Below are positions 6,736-14,225 of a stretch of 30,912 nt of DNA, piece after piece. A program made the translations under genes and the position numbers. The notes beneath the pieces were generated by a model. The model did not search any database. It was not told where the DNA came from and saw nothing but the letters and a program-made list of their open reading frames with translations. Each line of letters opens with the position of its first letter. Position 1 is the stretch's first letter. Source of the stretch: DASUPK01 sp036505735 (lineage in GTDB: Bacteria; Actinomycetota; Thermoleophilia; Solirubrobacterales; 70-9); NCBI GenBank assembly GCA_036505735.1, contig DASXSZ010000096.1, positions 1 to 30,912 on the forward strand. The letters are read 5' to 3'.

Positions 6736-7206
6736 ATGTCCGCCCGGAAGCTGATCGCGATCGCCTCGTCGGCGCTCGTCACGATCGCCGTCGCGGGGTG
6801 CGGGGGAGGGAGACAGCAGGTCAGCGCGGCCGAGCTGGTCCAGAAGGGCGACGCCATCTGCCGCGACGAGCAGACCGAGTTCAACCGGATCCAGGCGGCA
6901 CCTCTCCGGAACGCCTCAGACGGGGCGGACCAGGCCGAGGCGCTCCTCGGTGCCGCAAAGGACGCCAACGACGGCCTCGGAGATCTCGAGCCGCCTGCGC
7001 CGCAGAAGCCGGCATATGACCGCTACCTGGACGCCAGGAATCGGGCGCTCCGGTACTTCCAGCAGGGCAAGGACGCCGCGGACGATCAGAACGGGCGGGC
7101 CTACTCGGCTGCCCAGGCCGCGGTCGCGCGCGGCGCACCCCAGCGCGCCAAGCTCGCCAAGTCGCTCGGCTTCCGGGTCTGCAGCCAGACCTCGCAGACT
7201 CCGTAG
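6736..7206 (+). CDS. Putative lipoprotein
   Basis: This is a 156-residue exported protein. Residues 1-21 form a lipoprotein signal peptide (basic MSARK, hydrophobic core, lipobox VAGC with the modified Cys at 22). The mature part is helical, charged and rich in Ala, Gln and Asp, with two further Cys (in AICRDE and in FRVCSQ near the end) that could form a disulfide. I know similar small lipoproteins with this AIC...VC pattern from Thermoleophilia, but no function is established. It converges with the next gene, with only 6 nt between stops. Confidence 0.75.
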   Translation: MSARKLIAIASSALVTIAVAGCGGGRQQVSAAELVQKGDAICRDEQTEFNRIQAAPLRNASDGADQAEALLGAAKDANDGLGDLEPPAPQKPAYDRYLDARNRALRYFQQGKDAADDQNGRAYSAAQAAVARGAPQRAKLAKSLGFRVCSQTSQTP

Positions 7207-7212
7207 GGCGGC

Positions 7213-7602
7213 CTAGTCCCCCAGCCGGGCCAGATAGGCGAAGCCAAGCGTCATCGCGACGTTGCTGAGCCCGGCGAACCAGAGCCCGGCGCGGGCGCCG
7301 GGCCGAGAGAAGGCCGGCGAGCGCGACCAGATGATGTCGGTGGCCAGCTCCGTCCCCCGCAGCCAGGACAGCGCCCACCAGTCCTTGGCCCGGTTGCGCC
7401 GGTAGGCGACCAGGTGCGCCGCGGCGAAGGTGAGCCAGACCGGACCGCAGCGGCGAAAGAGCTCCCGTGCATCGTCGGACGGCTCCTCGTGACCGAGCAG
7501 CCGCAGCATGGGGGCGGGTGCGAGCAGGGCCCCGCTGCCGAGCGCCAGGTCGAAGGCGATCATGTTGCGGTTGAGCTTGCGGAGCTCGTCGTCGAGGCTC
7601 AT
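7213..7602 (-). CDS. Small integral membrane protein
   Basis: From the ATG at 7602 this is a 129-residue protein with three or four hydrophobic segments (about 15-33, 54-71, 74-92 and 106-125) separated by Arg-rich loops such as LVAYRRNRAKDWW. No family recognised. Earlier in-frame starts exist (ATG 7620, TTG 7617, GTG 7677), but the last would run into the divergent regulator gene. MSLDDELRKLNRN is a natural cytoplasmic N-terminus. The sequence TTGGATCGCCG directly before the ATG recurs before the GTG of the YbhN-type gene. Confidence 0.7.
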   Translation of the reverse strand: MSLDDELRKLNRNMIAFDLALGSGALLAPAPMLRLLGHEEPSDDARELFRRCGPVWLTFAAAHLVAYRRNRAKDWWALSWLRGTELATDIIWSRSPAFSRPGARAGLWFAGLSNVAMTLGFAYLARLGD

Positions 7603-7670
7603 TCGGCGATCCAACCACATTCGAGTGGCGTCAAGAAGGGAAACCCGGGCGGGCAGCGAAATCAGCGCCC

Positions 7671-8540
7671 GTGGCACGGACCGCGACCAAGACCCATCCC
7701 GCCCGCAAGAGCCTCTCGGACTTCATCACCGAGCGCTTCGACGACTTCTCGCGCTCGCAGAAGGATGTTGCGCGCTACATCGTCGACCACCTCGACGAGG
7801 CCGCCTTCCAGACGGCCGAGGAGCTTGCGCGGCGCGCCAATACCTCGTCGTCCACGGTCGTGCGCTTCTCGCAGGCGCTCGGCTTCGACGGCTACCCCGA
7901 GCTTCAGCAGGCGGCGATCGAGGAGTACCGGCACAAGGTCTCCGAGGGCGCCCCGAACGGCAACGGCGGCAGCGGCACCGCGGCCCTCTTCAACTTTGAC
8001 CACTCCGAGTTCGAGGCCTCGCTGGGCGCCGACTACTCGAACATCGAGGAGACGGCCCGGAACCTGACCCGCGAGCAGGTCGAGGCCTCCGTCTCGGCGA
8101 TCGCGACCTCGAGGCGGGTCCTGATCGTCGGGGTGGAGCAGATGGCGTTCTTCGCCAGCTACCTCCGCCACCTGCTCGGCCTGCTCGACGTCCGCGCCGA
8201 GATCGTCGCCTCGCCGAGCCAGGACAACATCCAGAAGCTCTCGCGGATGGACGAGGACACCCTGCTGGTCGTGCTCACGGCGGGGCGTGCCCATCCGCTC
8301 ATCCTGCGGGCCCTGAAGCTGGCCAGGCACCGGCGCGCCCGGACCTTGTCGATCACCGACGCGACGCTCTCGGACGTGGCCGAGCACTCGGAGCTGATGC
8401 TCTACTACTCCTCCAACGGGCCGTCCTACATTCGCTCCAACGCGGCCCTGATGGGGCTGGTCCAGGCGCTCGCCCACGGGGTCTACTCGCGCGACGAGGC
8501 AGCCCACCGGGACCGGATCCGCGCCTTCAAGCTCAAGTAG
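7671..8540 (+). CDS. MurR/RpiR family transcriptional regulator
   Basis: This is a 289-residue regulator. An N-terminal RpiR-type helix-turn-helix lies at about 20-90 (SQKDVARYIVDHLDEAAFQT, then TSSSTVVRFSQALGFDGYPE), a Gly/Asn linker at about 98-107, and a C-terminal SIS phosphosugar-binding domain at about 125-265 (RRVLIVGVEQMAFFASYLRH, later LLVVLTAGRAHP). SIS domains of this family usually sense sugar phosphates. The start is GTG at 7671, with no Shine-Dalgarno. It precedes pdxST, but a hairpin and a likely separate promoter lie between, so control of pyridoxal phosphate synthesis is only a possibility from context. Confidence 0.9.
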   Translation: MARTATKTHPARKSLSDFITERFDDFSRSQKDVARYIVDHLDEAAFQTAEELARRANTSSSTVVRFSQALGFDGYPELQQAAIEEYRHKVSEGAPNGNGGSGTAALFNFDHSEFEASLGADYSNIEETARNLTREQVEASVSAIATSRRVLIVGVEQMAFFASYLRHLLGLLDVRAEIVASPSQDNIQKLSRMDEDTLLVVLTAGRAHPLILRALKLARHRRARTLSITDATLSDVAEHSELMLYYSSNGPSYIRSNAALMGLVQALAHGVYSRDEAAHRDRIRAFKLK

Positions 8541-8604
8541 CTCCGGAATAGCGGGCATAAATAGCCACAGGCCCGGGGGGCGATCCGGACCTGTAGCCGA
8601 TACC

Positions 8605-8625
8605 GGGGTCCGGGGGAGGGACCCC
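8605..8625 (+). terminator. GC-rich hairpin after the RpiR gene
   Basis: GGGGTCC (8605-8611) and GGACCCC (8619-8625) form a 7-bp stem with a 7-nt loop about 65 nt after the stop, followed by a weak T-rich stretch (aaacttctt). It is a likely terminator of the regulator gene. Confidence 0.45.
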
Positions 8626-8638
8626 AAACTTCTTACGC

Positions 8639-8672
8639 TACCTCGCTCACAACGCCCCCCAAAGGCGAGGTA
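8639..8672. repeat. 8-bp inverted repeat upstream of pdxS
   Basis: TACCTCGC (8639-8646) and GCGAGGTA (8665-8672) are exact reverse complements separated by 18 nt. They could be a regulator operator or an RNA hairpin in the pdxS leader; the sequence alone does not decide. Confidence 0.4.
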
Positions 8673-8757
8673 AGAGATAGGTTGCCCACCGTTCAATCAG
8701 CCAAACCTGCGGTCCCGTTTCATCGAGCACCGCAGGCAGCACCGGACGGCCGCCTTC

Positions 8758-8763
8758 TACTAT
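8758..8763 (+). promoter_or_regulatory. -10-like box TACTAT before pdxS
   Basis: TACTAT ends 10 nt before the ATG at 8774, with no Shine-Dalgarno in between. A start point near 8770-8774 would give a leaderless pdxS-pdxT message. Confidence 0.4.
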
Positions 8764-8773
8764 GGGGTTCGCA

Positions 8774-9661
8774 ATGGTGGAGCGCGCCACATTCCGCGTC
8801 AAGACCGGCCTCGCCGAGATGCTCAAGGGCGGCGTGATCATGGACGTGACCACGGCGGAGCAGGCGAAGATCGCCGAGGATGCCGGCGCCTGCGCGGTGA
8901 TGGCGCTCGAGCGGGTTCCCGCCGACATCCGCGCGCAGGGCGGCGTTGCGCGGATGTCCAACCCCGCGGTGATCAAGGAGATTCAGGAGGCGGTGACGAT
9001 CCCGGTGATGGCAAAGGCTCGGATCGGCCACTTCGCAGAGGCCCAGGTCCTGCAGGCGCTCGAGGTCGACTACGTCGACGAGTCGGAGGTGCTGACGCCT
9101 GCGGACGAGTCGAACCACATCGACAAGTTCGCCTTTGAGGTGCCGTTCGTCTGCGGTGCCACCAACCTCGGCGAGGCCCTACGCCGGATCGGCGAGGGGG
9201 CCGCGATGATCCGCTCCAAGGGCGAAGCCGGTACGGGGAACATCGTCGAGGCCGTTCGCCACATGCGCGAGATCACCGACGGCATCAAGCGGCTCGCGTC
9301 ACTGCGCCAGGAGCAGCTGGCGCCGGCCGCGAAGGATCATCAGGCGCCCCTGGATGTGGTCCAGGACGTCGCCGAGCGGGGCTGGCTGCCGGTTCCGTTG
9401 TTCTGCGCGGGCGGAATCGCCACGCCGGCCGATGCCGCGCTGATGATGCAGCTCGGGGCCGAGGGAAACTTCGTCGGGTCGGGGATCTTCAAGAGCGAGG
9501 ATCCGGCGCGACGGGCCCGCGCGATCGTCGAGGCCACTACGCACTTCAAAGACCCCGAGCGGGTCACCCAGGCCTCGATGGAGCTGGGCGACGCGATGCC
9601 CGGCCTCGAGATCGAGGCACTGGCGGCCGACGGCGGCCTGCTCCAGGGCCGGGGCAGTTGA
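8774..9661 (+). CDS. pdxS: Pyridoxal 5'-phosphate synthase, synthase subunit PdxS
   Basis: PdxS builds pyridoxal phosphate from ribose 5-phosphate, glyceraldehyde 3-phosphate and ammonia supplied by PdxT (DXP-independent pathway). The 295-residue protein is a (beta/alpha)8 barrel. With the ATG at 8774 the key residues take the Bacillus numbering: D24 in GGVIMD, the substrate lysine K81 in MAKARIGH, and K149 in RSKGEAGTGNIVEA. This supports that start over the ATG at 8762. Other conserved blocks are MALERVPADIRAQGGVARM, ESEVLTPADE, ATPADAALMMQLGA and GSGIFKSEDPA. The stop overlaps the pdxT start in TTGA, so the two are translationally coupled. Confidence 0.97.
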   Translation: MVERATFRVKTGLAEMLKGGVIMDVTTAEQAKIAEDAGACAVMALERVPADIRAQGGVARMSNPAVIKEIQEAVTIPVMAKARIGHFAEAQVLQALEVDYVDESEVLTPADESNHIDKFAFEVPFVCGATNLGEALRRIGEGAAMIRSKGEAGTGNIVEAVRHMREITDGIKRLASLRQEQLAPAAKDHQAPLDVVQDVAERGWLPVPLFCAGGIATPADAALMMQLGAEGNFVGSGIFKSEDPARRARAIVEATTHFKDPERVTQASMELGDAMPGLEIEALAADGGLLQGRGS

Positions 9662-10254
9662 GCACGGCCGAGGGCCCTCTCCGGATCGGCGTGTTGGCCG
9701 TCCAGGGCGATTTCGAGGCCCACCGCAGCATGCTCGAGTCACTCGCCGCCGAGACCCGCGAGGTCCGCACCCCCGATCAGCTCGCCGACCTCGACGGCCT
9801 GGTGATCCCGGGCGGCGAGTCGACGACGATAACGATGGGAATGGAGCGCGACGGGCTCGACGATGCCGTTCGCGCACATGCCGAGGCGGGTCGCCCGATC
9901 CTCGGCAGCTGCGCCGGGATGATCGTCTGCGACCGCGACCACCTCGGCCTCGCCGACTACCTGTGCCGCCGGAATGCCTTCGGCAGGCAGCTGCAGAGCT
10001 TCGAGCAGGATCTGCGCCTGGAGGGCCTCGGAGAAGAGCCGCTGCGGGCCGTGTTCATCCGCGCGCCCTGGGTCGAGGAGCACGGGCCCGGCGTCGATGT
10101 GCTCGCCGAGGTCGACGGACACCCGGTCGCGGTGCGGGACGGCAACATCCTCGCCGTCGCCTTCCACGCCGAGCTCACCGACGACAGCCGCGTGCACGCC
10201 GCCTTCATGGCGATGTGCACCTCCACCCGGTCCGGTGATCGTGCTCATCGCTAG
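9658..10254 (+). CDS. pdxT: Pyridoxal 5'-phosphate synthase, glutaminase subunit PdxT
   Basis: PdxT is the class-I glutamine amidotransferase subunit that hydrolyses glutamine and channels ammonia to PdxS. In the 198-residue protein the family motif PGGEST is at 51-56, the nucleophile C85 in GSCAGM, the NAFGRQLQSF block at 106-115, and the catalytic pair H170 and E172 in FHAELT. The TTG at 9658 is the start that overlaps the pdxS stop by 4 nt. The canonical GTCAG and FHPE are slightly changed (GSCAG, FHAE), but no catalytic residue is missing. It ends 12 nt before the aminopeptidase gene. Confidence 0.96.
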   Translation: MSTAEGPLRIGVLAVQGDFEAHRSMLESLAAETREVRTPDQLADLDGLVIPGGESTTITMGMERDGLDDAVRAHAEAGRPILGSCAGMIVCDRDHLGLADYLCRRNAFGRQLQSFEQDLRLEGLGEEPLRAVFIRAPWVEEHGPGVDVLAEVDGHPVAVRDGNILAVAFHAELTDDSRVHAAFMAMCTSTRSGDRAHR

Positions 10255-10257
10255 GTT
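10252..10257 (+). promoter_or_regulatory. -10-like box TAGGTT
   Basis: TAGGTT overlaps the pdxT stop codon and ends 9 nt before the ATG at 10267, which has no Shine-Dalgarno. It suggests the aminopeptidase can be transcribed on its own. Confidence 0.35.
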
Positions 10258-10266
10258 TTCTGGCGC

Positions 10267-11370
10267 ATGCGGGATCCACGTGTAACGGCGCTCGCCAAGA
10301 TCCTCGTCCGCCACTCGACCAAGGTGAGGGAGGGAGACGTCTGCACGATCGAAGGGGAGTCGGCCGCCGAGCCACTGCTCCAGGCGGTCTACGAGGAGGT
10401 TCTCCGAGCCGGCGGTAACCCGATCGTCCACATGGCGATGGAGGGCCAGTCAGCCGCCTACTTCGAGCACGCCTCGGATGCCCAGCTGCAATGGATCTCG
10501 CCGGTCGCGGAATGGGCCGTGGAGAACGCAGACGTCCGCATCGCGGTGATGGCGAGCCAGAACACTCGCGCGCTCTCGCAGGTTCCGCCCGAGCGCCAGG
10601 CGATGCGGCAGGCCGCGACCCGGACCCTGATGAAGAGGGCAATGGAGCGAAGTGCCGAGGGCACATACCGCTGGGCGCTGACCCTGTTCCCAACCCATGC
10701 GTACGCCTCGGAGGCGGGGATGGGGCTGACGGCCTACGAGGACTTCTATTACGGCGCCTGCCTGGCGACCGCGGACGATCCGGTCGAAGCCTGGGCGCGC
10801 CAGTCCGAGGAGACGAAGCGCCTCTCGGACTGGATCCAGGGTCGCTCCGAGGTCCACGTCACCGGCGACGGCACGGACCTGAGGCTCGGGATCGAAGGCC
10901 GGACCTTCGTCGCCGCCGACGGCAGGCACAACATGCCGGACGGGGAGTTCTTCACCGGCCCGGTCGAGGACTCGGCCGAGGGAGAGATCCGCTTTCACCT
11001 GCCGGCCAGCTACGCGGGGCGGGAGGTCGCGGGCGTCCGCTTCCGCTTCTCCGGCGGGAGGGTCGTCGACGCCTCCGCCGAGAAGGGCGAGGACTTCCTG
11101 GTCGAGATGCTCGACACCGACGAGGGGGCTCGTCGCCTGGGCGAGCTCGGTATCGGGACCAACTACGGGATCACGGACGGCACCGGCGAAATCCTCCTGG
11201 ACGAGAAGATTGGCGGGACCGTCCACCTCGCGGTCGGCCGCTCGTACCCCGAGACCGGCGGCGTCAACGAGTCCGCGATCCACTGGGACATGATCTGCGA
11301 CCTCCGCAAGGGCGGCCGGATCGAGGTCGACGGGGAGCCGCTGCAGCGCGACGGCAGCTTCGTGGTCTAG
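10267..11370 (+). CDS. M29 family metallo-aminopeptidase (AmpS/AmpT type)
   Basis: This 367-residue cytosolic aminopeptidase removes N-terminal residues and uses two metal ions. Family M29 is recognised by HNMPDGEFFTGPVEDS (221-236, metal ligand E227), ELGIGTNYGIT (293-303), the LDEKIGGTVHLAVGRSYP block (311-328, E313), and SAIHWDMICDL (336-346) with the H339-x-D341 ligand pair. The length is a little under the family's usual 400-410. The ATG at 10267 lies 12 nt after pdxT and has no Shine-Dalgarno. No functional link to pyridoxal phosphate synthesis is evident. Confidence 0.93.
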   Translation: MRDPRVTALAKILVRHSTKVREGDVCTIEGESAAEPLLQAVYEEVLRAGGNPIVHMAMEGQSAAYFEHASDAQLQWISPVAEWAVENADVRIAVMASQNTRALSQVPPERQAMRQAATRTLMKRAMERSAEGTYRWALTLFPTHAYASEAGMGLTAYEDFYYGACLATADDPVEAWARQSEETKRLSDWIQGRSEVHVTGDGTDLRLGIEGRTFVAADGRHNMPDGEFFTGPVEDSAEGEIRFHLPASYAGREVAGVRFRFSGGRVVDASAEKGEDFLVEMLDTDEGARRLGELGIGTNYGITDGTGEILLDEKIGGTVHLAVGRSYPETGGVNESAIHWDMICDLRKGGRIEVDGEPLQRDGSFVV

Positions 11371-11495
11371 CGGCGCAACCCTGGCTCCTGAACCGGGTTT
11401 CAACGTGCAGAAGCGGTAGGCGCTCGGCGGGGAGAACGAGCCCTCTATCAAATGGGTAGCTCCACAGGAGCGCCCGGCACAAGAGGAGGGACAGC

Positions 11496-12119
11496 ATGAA
11501 CGGACGCAAGCTGGGGCGGGTTGGGCTGATCGCCGTTGCGGCGCTTGCCCTCAGTCTCGTCCTGTCGGCCCCGGCCGCGCAGGCCAGGAAGAAGGTCGTC
11601 ACCAAGACCTTCGAGGTCGGTGTCGGCGCGCCCGCGGGCGGCATCCCGCTCCACATCCCGGACGGGGGCGGGGGCGCTGAGCAGCTGGTCCGTGACCCGA
11701 TCGTGGTCAGGGGCCTCAACCCGCGCGGGAAGATCAAGGACGTGAACGTGGGGGTGCGGATCACCCACCCGTTCGCGAGCGATCTCGAGATCTATCTGGC
11801 GACGCCGCGCGGGGTGATCAACCTCTCCCACGACGAGGGCGGCAACGGCAACAACTACGGCAACGGCTTCAGCGGATGCGCGGGAGGCCTGACGACGTTC
11901 GATAGCCAGACGCCGACATCCATCGCGACGCCGGGCCTGCAGGCACCGTTCGTCGGCTTCTACGCGCCGCAGGAGAGCCTCGACCTGCTCAACGGGCTGG
12001 GGGACAAGAAGGCGACCAACGCGAGCTGGTCGCTGCTGGTCATGGACGACAACAACATGCACGGCACGGGGACGGTCGACTGCTTCCAGCTGACGATGCG
12101 CACGACCAACCCCAGATAG
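11496..12119 (+). CDS. Secreted proprotein-convertase P-domain protein
   Basis: This is a 207-residue exported protein. Residues 1-30 form a Sec signal peptide (basic N-terminus, hydrophobic core, cleavage after AQA). The mature part is one P/homoB domain, the beta-sandwich usually attached to subtilisin-like proteases. Recognisable are IKDVNVGVRITHPFASDLEI, the YLATPRGVINLSH strand pair, a Gly/Asn-rich loop and the closing TNASWSLLVMDD...GTVDCFQLTM. Two Cys may form a disulfide. No protease domain is present, so a structural or binding role is likely. The ATG has a strong Shine-Dalgarno (AGAGGAGGGA). Confidence 0.85.
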   Translation: MNGRKLGRVGLIAVAALALSLVLSAPAAQARKKVVTKTFEVGVGAPAGGIPLHIPDGGGGAEQLVRDPIVVRGLNPRGKIKDVNVGVRITHPFASDLEIYLATPRGVINLSHDEGGNGNNYGNGFSGCAGGLTTFDSQTPTSIATPGLQAPFVGFYAPQESLDLLNGLGDKKATNASWSLLVMDDNNMHGTGTVDCFQLTMRTTNPR

Positions 12120-12141
12120 CCCTTCGGTAGCCAGAAGCGAG

Positions 12142-12163
12142 ACGGGGCGCGCCAGCGCCCCGT
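12142..12163 (+). terminator. Rho-independent terminator after the P-domain gene
   Basis: ACGGGGCGC (12142-12150) and GCGCCCCGT (12155-12163) form a perfect 9-bp stem with a GCCA loop, followed by the T-rich tctcgtt, 22 nt after the stop codon. Confidence 0.8.
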
Positions 12164-12184
12164 TCTCGTTGGAGGCGCGGCTCT

Positions 12185-12190
12185 TAGAAT
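12185..12190 (+). promoter_or_regulatory. -10-like box TAGAAT before yebC
   Basis: TAGAAT ends 7 nt before the ATG at 12198, and the interval holds no Shine-Dalgarno. It is the clearest leaderless-type promoter in the window, lying just after a terminator. Confidence 0.55.
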
Positions 12191-12197
12191 CGAGTCC

Positions 12198-12953
12198 ATG
12201 TCCGGTCACTCCAAGTGGTCCTCGATCAAGCACAGGAAGGGCGCCGCGGACGCGAAGCGCGGCAAGCTCTTCACAAAGCTGGCGCGCGCGATCACGGTCG
12301 CCGCGCGGGACGGCGGCGGCAACGTCGACGCCAACCCGGCGCTCGGACTCGCGGTGCAGAAGGCACGGGACGCATCGATGCCCAAGGACAACATCCAGCG
12401 AGCGATCGATCGGGGAACGGGGGAGGGCGGCGATGCTGCGGCGATCGAGACCCCCGTCTACGAGGGCTACGGGCCGGGCGGCGCCGCAATCCTGGTCGAG
12501 GCCCTGACCGACAACCGCAACCGCACCGGCGCCGAGGTCAGACACGCGTTCGAACGGCATGGCGGCAGCCTGGGCGAGCCTGGGTCGGTCTCCTGGCAGT
12601 TCGAGAAGCGCGGCGTGATCCTGGTGGACGGCGAGCGCTACGGCGAGGACGACCTGATGCCCGCAATCGACGCCGGCGCCGAGGACGTCTCAGAGGACGG
12701 CGACCTGCTCAAGATCACGACCTCGCCATCCAACCTGTCCGCGGTCCGCTCGGCGCTGGAGTCCGCCGCCGTCGAGGTCCAGTCCGCGGAGCTCTCGATG
12801 GAGCCGAAGAGCGTCGTCGAGGTGGGAGAGGGCGATGCGCCCGGGCTGCTGCGCCTGATGGACGCGCTCGAGGATCACGATGACGTCGACTCCGTCCATG
12901 CCAACTTCGACGTGCCGGAGGAGATCCTCGAGAAGGCCGCCGCGGCGGGCTAG
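12198..12953 (+). CDS. yebC: YebC/PmpR family protein
   Basis: This 251-residue protein is of the family's normal length. It starts with the hallmark MSGHSKWSSIKHRKGAADAK. The acidic middle part (DNRNRTGAEVRHAFERHGGS) and C-terminal ferredoxin-like domain are complete. YebC proteins act as DNA-binding regulators in some bacteria. More recent work assigns the family a role in relieving ribosome stalling at proline-rich stretches; which applies here is unknown. It stands directly upstream of ruvC, the classic arrangement. Notably the nearby SecDF has a Pro-rich tail. Confidence 0.95.
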   Translation: MSGHSKWSSIKHRKGAADAKRGKLFTKLARAITVAARDGGGNVDANPALGLAVQKARDASMPKDNIQRAIDRGTGEGGDAAAIETPVYEGYGPGGAAILVEALTDNRNRTGAEVRHAFERHGGSLGEPGSVSWQFEKRGVILVDGERYGEDDLMPAIDAGAEDVSEDGDLLKITTSPSNLSAVRSALESAAVEVQSAELSMEPKSVVEVGEGDAPGLLRLMDALEDHDDVDSVHANFDVPEEILEKAAAAG

Positions 12954-13028
12954 CGATACGGGCTATTTCGCGCGGCGTCCGAGTTGTTGTTCCAGACCCG
13001 TTAAAGGACATCCGCCGTGGGGTCGAGA

Positions 13029-13592
13029 ATGAATGGAGCGATGATCGTCATCGGCATCGATCCCGGTACTGCCAACACCGGATTCGGTGTGGTCCGCACG
13101 ACGGGAGAGCGGATGTTCGCGCTCGATGGCGGCGTGATCGAGACCGAGGCGAACCTCCCGGTCGCGCGGCGGCTGGCGAAGCTCCACGACTCGCTCGGCG
13201 AGCTGATCCGCTGGCACGAACCCAAGGCGATGGCCCTCGAGGAGCTTTTCTTCGGCAAGAACGTCGGTTCGGCGCTGAGCGTGGGCGAGGCTCGCGGCGC
13301 CGCGCTGGTGGCCGCCGCCAAGCACGAGGTGCCCTGCTTCGACTACACGCCCCAGGCGGTCAAGAAGGCGGTCTGCGGCTCGGGCTCGGCGGACAAGCGC
13401 CAGGTGCAGCGGATGGTCGCGAGCCTCCTCGGCCTCCCCGAGCCCCCGGCGCCGGACCACGCCGCCGATGCCTTTGCGGTGGCGATCTGCCACGCGGGAA
13501 CCGCCGCCACCCGCAGCGCCGCCGGACAGTTCGGTCGGGCGCGGACCGGGGCAGCGCCCGCGATCGCGGCGCGCCAGCGTTTGGCGGGCTGA
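13029..13592 (+). CDS. ruvC: Holliday junction resolvase RuvC
   Basis: RuvC cuts Holliday junctions made mobile by RuvAB. Acidic catalytic residues are visible as D in VIGIDPGT, E in ALEELFF, and the closing DHAADAFAVA with its two Asp. Counting from the ATG at 13041 these are D7, E67/E68, D139 and D143, close to the E. coli positions. Starts at GTG 13017, ATG 13029 and ATG 13041 are all possible; none has an ideal Shine-Dalgarno (a GGAG lies only 2 nt before 13041). The Ala/Arg-rich tail after about residue 155 is variable in the family. It leads the ruvC-ruvA-ruvB cluster. Confidence 0.95.
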   Translation: MNGAMIVIGIDPGTANTGFGVVRTTGERMFALDGGVIETEANLPVARRLAKLHDSLGELIRWHEPKAMALEELFFGKNVGSALSVGEARGAALVAAAKHEVPCFDYTPQAVKKAVCGSGSADKRQVQRMVASLLGLPEPPAPDHAADAFAVAICHAGTAATRSAAGQFGRARTGAAPAIAARQRLAG

Positions 13593-13611
13593 AGGCATCC
13601 GGGCCGGCGCC

Positions 13612-13617
13612 CAGAAT
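13612..13617 (+). promoter_or_regulatory. -10-like box CAGAAT before ruvA
   Basis: CAGAAT ends 8 nt before the ATG at 13626. The stretch resembles the yebC upstream sequence (AGAATC, then start) and lacks a Shine-Dalgarno. Confidence 0.35.
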
Positions 13618-13625
13618 CAGGTCGC

Positions 13626-14225
13626 ATGATCGCCTCCGTCAACGGAGAGGTTCTGGTTCGCCGACCTGACCACGTCGTGATCGACGCTCATGGCGTCGGT
13701 TACCGCCTGGCGGTCTCGGCGGAGACGCTCAAGGCCGTGCCCGCGCGAGGGAAGCAGGCCTCGCTTCACGCCCATCTCGTGGCGCGAGACGACGCGCTGA
13801 GCCTCTATGGGTTCTCCAGCGAGGAGGAGCGGGATCTCTTCCTCCATCTGATCTCGGTCGGCGGCGTTGGGCCCAAGGTGGCGATGGCGGTTCTCTCCGG
13901 TGGACCCGTGCGGGAGCTGCTCAGGGCGATCGCGGCCGGGGACGCGAAGCGCTTCCAGGCCGTGCCCGGGATCGGCAAGAGGACGGCGGAGCGGATCATC
14001 GTCGAGCTGCGCGAGAAGGTCGCCGGCGAGATCGAGACCGATGCCGACGGTCCCTCGATCGCGGCCGGTGATGAGGACGCGCGAGCGCTCGCGCGCGAGG
14101 GGCTGCTCAACCTCGGCTACACGCCGCCCGAGGCCGAGAAGCTCCTCTCGAAGGCCGAGGGCGAGAGCCCCGAGGAGCTCGTGCAGGTGGCACTGCGCCG
14201 CGCGGCGGGGGCAAAGGCCCCATGA
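13626..14225 (+). CDS. ruvA: Holliday junction branch-migration protein RuvA
   Basis: RuvA is the tetrameric junction-binding subunit that loads RuvB. The 199-residue protein has the N-terminal OB-fold (MIASVNGEVL, VDAHGVGYRL-like strand), the FLHLISVGGVGPKVAMAVLS and FQAVPGIGKRTAERIIVEL helix-hairpin-helix motifs in the middle, and the C-terminal RuvB-contacting domain (ALAREGLLNLGYTPPEAEK) after an acidic linker. The length is normal. The stop overlaps the ruvB start in ATGA, so both are made together. Confidence 0.97.
   Translation: MIASVNGEVLVRRPDHVVIDAHGVGYRLAVSAETLKAVPARGKQASLHAHLVARDDALSLYGFSSEEERDLFLHLISVGGVGPKVAMAVLSGGPVRELLRAIAAGDAKRFQAVPGIGKRTAERIIVELREKVAGEIETDADGPSIAAGDEDARALAREGLLNLGYTPPEAEKLLSKAEGESPEELVQVALRRAAGAKAP

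Noticed and set aside
12215..12883. Alternative frames within yebC, ruvB and other core genes
   Set aside because: Arg/Gly-rich translations in the wrong frame of recognisable conserved genes.
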